A stretch of DNA of 16,355 bases. Origin: CANJQH01 sp031368515 (GTDB lineage: Bacteria > Chloroflexota > Anaerolineae > J036 > Brachytrichaceae). The notes beneath the pieces are model-generated. The model was not told the origin of the DNA, made no database searches, and saw nothing but the letters and a program-made list of their open reading frames with translations. The stretch covers positions 1 to 16,355 of the forward strand of contig JANMNW010000650.1 of the NCBI GenBank assembly GCA_031368515.1, read 5' to 3'. A program made the position numbers and the translations under genes. Positions 13,648 through 16,355 of this stretch are shown one piece after another (within the stretch, counting starts at the first letter, position 1; every line of letters begins with the position of its first letter).

Positions 13648-15477
13648 TTATTTGCCCTCGATCTTCTTGACGATCCAGTTTGCCGACACCGGCAGGCCGC
13701 TGTTGTTGTTGGCCCGGTGCAGCTTGGTCGCATGCTCGGGCGCGTGCAGCGTCAGCAGCGATGCAAGTTGCGAGTCGGTGTTCATCTCGACCACAAACAC
13801 CTGTTTGTGCGCGGCCAAAAAGGCGGTTACGTCGCCATTCAATGGCAGCGCGCGCAAGCGCAGGAAGCTGGTCTTGACGCCCCTGGCGGCGAGAATGGCG
13901 CGCGCCTCATCGACGGCGGGCGTGGTGCTGCCAAAGCCGATGATGCCGATGTCGGCGCCAGCCACGCTGTCGACGACCGGCGCGGGCACCAGTGCGCGCG
14001 CGGTTTCGAACTTGCGGGTGAGCCGGTCCATGTTGGCTTCCCAATCCTCACTGCGCTCAGACAGCTGCGCGCGCTCGTTGTGCCCGGAGCCGCGCGTGAA
14101 GTACGCCGCGAGCGGGTGATCGGTGCCGGGCAGGGTGCGCCAGCCGATGCCGTCGCCGTCGACGTCCTTGTAACGGGCGAAGCCCTTGGCTTCGTTGACT
14201 TGCTCGGCCGTCAGCACCTTGCCGCGGTCCATGCTGTCGGTGGGGTAGTCGAAGGGCTTGCACATCCATTGGTTCATGCCGATGTCGAGATCGCTCAGCA
14301 CAAACACTGGCGTCTGCAGGCGCTCGGCCAAATCGAACGCGCGCCAGCCCATTTCAAAGCATTCGTAGGGATCCGCCGGCAGCAGCACCACATGCTTGGT
14401 GTCGCCGTGGCCGAGGAAGTAGGCCTTCATCAAGTCACCCTGCGACACGCGTGTGGGCAGGCCGGTGGCCGGGCCCATGCGCTGCACGTCCCAGATCACG
14501 GCCGGAATTTCGGCGAAGTAGCCCAGGCCGGAGAATTCGGCCATCAACGAGATGCCGGGACCGGAGGTGCTGGTCATCGAGCGCGCGCCCGCCCAGCCGG
14601 CACCGAGCACCATGCCCAGCGCCGCGAGCTCGTCTTCCGACTGCACGATGGCGTAGCTCGGCGTCTTGGTCTCGGGGTCAATGCGCAGGCGCGGCAGGTA
14701 GTCGGTCAGGCCGTCGGCCAGGCTGGTGGCTGGCGTGATCGGATACCAGGCCACAAAGCTTACGCCGCCGTAGATCGCGCCCAGCGCGCCGGCGGTGTTG
14801 CCGTCGATCATGATCAAGCCGTTGGTCTTGTCGATGCGCTCGACCTTGAACGGGTCGGACTTCTTGAGGTTTTCCTGCGCCCACTTTATCGATGTGCGCA
14901 CCACGTTCATGTTCGAATCGACCGGCTTTTGCTTGCCTTTGAAATGGAACATCAGTGCCGCTTCCATTTCCTTCTCTTCGATGCCGAGCAGCCACATTAG
15001 CACGCCGACATAGACCATGTTGGCCGAGTAGGTCTTGAGCTTGGGATCTTTTTCAAGTTCTCCGGCGATCTTTTTGGCCGGGATCGCGTAGTAGCTGATG
15101 TCGGTCCGGTCGAGCGGCATCTTGATCGACTCTTCGATCATGAACACGCCGCCGCTGGCAACTTTGCTGTGATCTTCCAGCGCCGTTTCAGGATTCAGCG
15201 CAACCACAATTTCCGTTTCGCTGCGGCCCGCGGTGAATCCCTCTCCGCTGATGCGGATGGTGTACCACGTCGGGCGACCTTGGATGTTCGAAGGGAACAG
15301 GTTCTTGCCGCTGACGGGGATGCCCATCTTGAACAGCGCGCGCAGAAGCGCCAAGTTGGCGGTTTGGCTGCCTGAGCCATTTTTGGTGGCGGCGGTGATG
15401 GAGAAATCGTTCACGATGGTGCCGCGTTGTGTCTCAGCCGCATTGTCGGGATTTGGGGTGGTTACGTCTTGAATCAT
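13648..15477 (-). CDS. korA: 2-oxoacid:ferredoxin oxidoreductase, fused gamma-alpha subunit (KorA)
   Basis: This encodes 609 residues from ATG 15477, supported by a strong Shine-Dalgarno (AGGAG, 4 nt upstream). The N-terminal third (about 20-205) is the gamma domain, beginning DFSITAATKNGSGSQTAN. The rest is the alpha domain with DGNTAGALGAIYGGVSF and YPITPATSLAD (245-255), the substrate-binding threonine motif, and ends with the domain-II segment VFVVEMNTDSQLASLL. Gamma-alpha fusion is the mycobacterial/aerobe-type KorA architecture. The partner KorB starts 1 nt after its stop, so translation is coupled and 1:1 assembly is expected. The GntR regulator lies 37 nt upstream on the same strand. 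2-Oxoglutarate is the likeliest substrate from the family resemblance, but other branched 2-oxoacids cannot be excluded from sequence alone. Confidence 0.93.
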   Translation of the reverse strand: MIQDVTTPNPDNAAETQRGTIVNDFSITAATKNGSGSQTANLALLRALFKMGIPVSGKNLFPSNIQGRPTWYTIRISGEGFTAGRSETEIVVALNPETALEDHSKVASGGVFMIEESIKMPLDRTDISYYAIPAKKIAGELEKDPKLKTYSANMVYVGVLMWLLGIEEKEMEAALMFHFKGKQKPVDSNMNVVRTSIKWAQENLKKSDPFKVERIDKTNGLIMIDGNTAGALGAIYGGVSFVAWYPITPATSLADGLTDYLPRLRIDPETKTPSYAIVQSEDELAALGMVLGAGWAGARSMTSTSGPGISLMAEFSGLGYFAEIPAVIWDVQRMGPATGLPTRVSQGDLMKAYFLGHGDTKHVVLLPADPYECFEMGWRAFDLAERLQTPVFVLSDLDIGMNQWMCKPFDYPTDSMDRGKVLTAEQVNEAKGFARYKDVDGDGIGWRTLPGTDHPLAAYFTRGSGHNERAQLSERSEDWEANMDRLTRKFETARALVPAPVVDSVAGADIGIIGFGSTTPAVDEARAILAARGVKTSFLRLRALPLNGDVTAFLAAHKQVFVVEMNTDSQLASLLTLHAPEHATKLHRANNNSGLPVSANWIVKKIEGK

Positions 15478-15481
15478 TTAG

Positions 15482-15486
15482 CTCCT
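15482..15486 (-). promoter_or_regulatory. Shine-Dalgarno of korA
   Basis: On the minus strand AGGAG precedes CTAA-ATG of korA. It is the best ribosome-binding site in the window and fixes the korA start. It contrasts with the neighbouring genes that have none. Confidence 0.8.
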
Positions 15487-15514
15487 GGTTGGCGGCGAAG
15501 CACGGGCAGGCAGG

Positions 15515-16231
15515 CTAGGCTGCGCGCACGCCATTTTTGTATCTGGCCGCCTTGGATTTGGGTATGCGTTGAATCAGCTTGCTATGCTGCACAAGCAGCT
15601 TATGACCATCTGAGCCGTCTTTGCGGATGATGGCTTTGACGATGCCGTCGTGATAGCGCCACACTTCGTTGAGATATTCGAGATCGCTGAAGACGCTTAA
15701 GCCTTCGGCTTCGTAGGCGTCCCAATACGCTTCGAGGATGCCACGCACAAACGGGTTGTTGAGCCGGCTGAAGATCGTCAGATGCAGGGCGCGGTGTTCG
15801 GCGTGCGGAATGCGAATTGGATCGCCTTCCAGTTTGTCCCAGGCCTGTTGCATCAGGGCCTGCAGCACTGCATGGTCTTCGGCGGTCAGGCGCTCAATGG
15901 CTTCGTGAAAGAAGGCTGATTCGACGTGGTTGCGCAGCTCGGAAAATGAGTCGAATAGCGTGTGATCTGTGGAGAGGGCGTAGAGCAGGCTGAATTTGAC
16001 CGCCGGGCCGAAGGCATATTCGGTGAGCCGGATGCCAGTGCGCGGGCGGACTTCAACGATGCCGAGCGAGCGCGCCACTTCAAGCTGCTCGCGCAGCTTG
16101 CCGGTGCTGATCTTCAAACGCGCGCTCAGTTCTTCAAGCGAGGGGAGCTTGCCGTCCGGCAACGTCTGTGCGTTCTCAGAAATGAAGTTCAGCAGGTCGG
16201 AGTCGTGTCTGCGCATGGTACTTGGCCTCAT
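15515..16231 (-). CDS. GntR/FadR-family transcriptional regulator (FCD domain)
   Basis: This encodes 238 residues from ATG 16231, which has GGGAG 5 nt upstream; a TTG at 16243 would overlap that site. The winged helix-turn-helix (about residues 12-65) reads LPSLEELSARLKISTGKLREQLE then GIVEVRPRTGIRL, typical of GntR. The C-terminal all-helical FCD domain (about 75-225) carries AEHRALHLTIFSRLNNPFV, EAYWDAYEAEG, WRYHDGIVKAI and VQHSKLI, whose His residues probably form the metal/ligand site. This subtype, with NNPFV and YWDAYEA, is one I associate with Chloroflexota. FCD regulators usually sense organic acids, so a repressor of the downstream korAB operon responding to a carboxylate is likely but unproven. 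It is the first gene of the operon and probably autoregulated. Confidence 0.9.
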   Translation of the reverse strand: MRPSTMRRHDSDLLNFISENAQTLPDGKLPSLEELSARLKISTGKLREQLEVARSLGIVEVRPRTGIRLTEYAFGPAVKFSLLYALSTDHTLFDSFSELRNHVESAFFHEAIERLTAEDHAVLQALMQQAWDKLEGDPIRIPHAEHRALHLTIFSRLNNPFVRGILEAYWDAYEAEGLSVFSDLEYLNEVWRYHDGIVKAIIRKDGSDGHKLLVQHSKLIQRIPKSKAARYKNGVRAA

Positions 16232-16276
16232 GGCCACTCCCAATCATCTAAAACTAAGATTTATCGAATGAATAGG

Positions 16277-16294
16277 ATTATACCGATTATACCG
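16277..16294. repeat. Tandem direct repeat ATTATACCG x2
   Basis: ATTATACCG occurs twice in immediate tandem (16277-16285 and 16286-16294), followed by AT. On the minus strand this duplicates the -10 box (TATAATCGGTATAAT). It may be an operator for the GntR protein or a simple duplication of the promoter core. Confidence 0.6.
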
Positions 16295-16313
16295 ATCAGG
16301 TGAGGTTTGTCAA
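16277..16313 (-). promoter_or_regulatory. Consensus sigma70-type promoter of gntR-korA-korB, with duplicated -10
   Basis: On the minus strand TTGACA (16313-16308) is followed after 16 nt by TATAAT (16291-16286), a near-perfect housekeeping promoter. A second TATAAT (16282-16277) lies 3 nt further downstream, too far (25 nt) from this -35 to share it. Transcription would start near 16279, giving a leader of about 48 nt to the regulator's ATG. Such a strong core promoter is expected to need a repressor, consistent with the GntR gene it drives. Confidence 0.8.
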
Positions 16314-16322
16314 CGCGGAAAT

Positions 16323-16355
16323 ATGCCGATCCTCGTGCGGCGTTTTGAGCAAACG
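16323..16355 (+). CDS. Possible start of a divergent gene, truncated by window end
   Basis: An ATG at 16323 opens an uninterrupted frame of 11 codons (MPILVRRFEQT) to the window edge, on the strand opposite to the GntR operon. A purine-rich GCGGAAAT precedes it. The divergent position next to a regulator promoter is suggestive, but 11 codons are too few to identify a product or prove coding. Confidence 0.25.
   Translation, partial: MPILVRRFEQT

Noticed and set aside
13564..15000. Plus-strand open frame of 478 codons opposite korA/korB
   Set aside because: It crosses the korA/korB boundary and is an antisense shadow of two well-supported OFOR subunits.

Overview
The window is GC-rich, gene-dense bacterial DNA. 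Several genes look like Chloroflexota (Anaerolineae-like) versions of their families: the FCD-type GntR regulator, the class I TyrRS and the fused-subunit KorAB. This placement comes from remembered family resemblance, not a search. There is no rRNA, tRNA, CRISPR array, transposase or prophage gene.

Layout. (1) 1-2075, plus strand: four tightly packed membrane-protein genes with ATGA overlaps or a 1-nt gap. The last resembles a site-2 protease (M50) but its HExxH motif reads HAAGH. (2) 2299-4723, plus: an amidohydrolase/deacetylase followed by a SelA-like PLP enzyme, a pairing known from amino-sugar-acid or D-amino-acid catabolism loci. (3) 4683-6008, minus: a stand-alone cytochrome P450 whose 3' end overlaps the SelA-like gene. 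(4) 6027-6075: a perfect 23-bp hairpin between the divergent P450 and peptidase genes. (5) 6121-9655, plus: an M3/PepF oligopeptidase, then an anchored alpha/beta hydrolase fused to a DedA-like membrane domain. (6) 9657-12296, minus: tyrS, then a short neutral-ceramidase-like protein that keeps its zinc ligands but has Ala where the catalytic Ser should be. (7) 12480-16313, minus: a near-complete transcription unit with a near-perfect sigma70-type promoter, a GntR/FCD regulator, korA (gamma-alpha fusion), korB and a rho-independent terminator. A divergent gene may begin at 16323 and run off the window.

How the genes work together. The clearest functional unit is gntR-korA-korB. It encodes a two-subunit 2-oxoacid (probably 2-oxoglutarate):ferredoxin oxidoreductase, probably controlled by its own metabolite-sensing repressor. 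The amidohydrolase and SelA-like enzyme probably act in sequence on an acylated amino acid or sugar acid. The remaining genes look like independent units. Several of them (tyrS, ceramidase-like, perhaps P450 and the amidohydrolase) have a TANNNT -10-like box only about 7-14 nt before the start codon and no clear Shine-Dalgarno, which suggests leaderless transcription. No classical defence or mobile system is visible. The most unusual items are the catalytically altered enzymes, the hydrolase-DedA fusion and the long hairpin.
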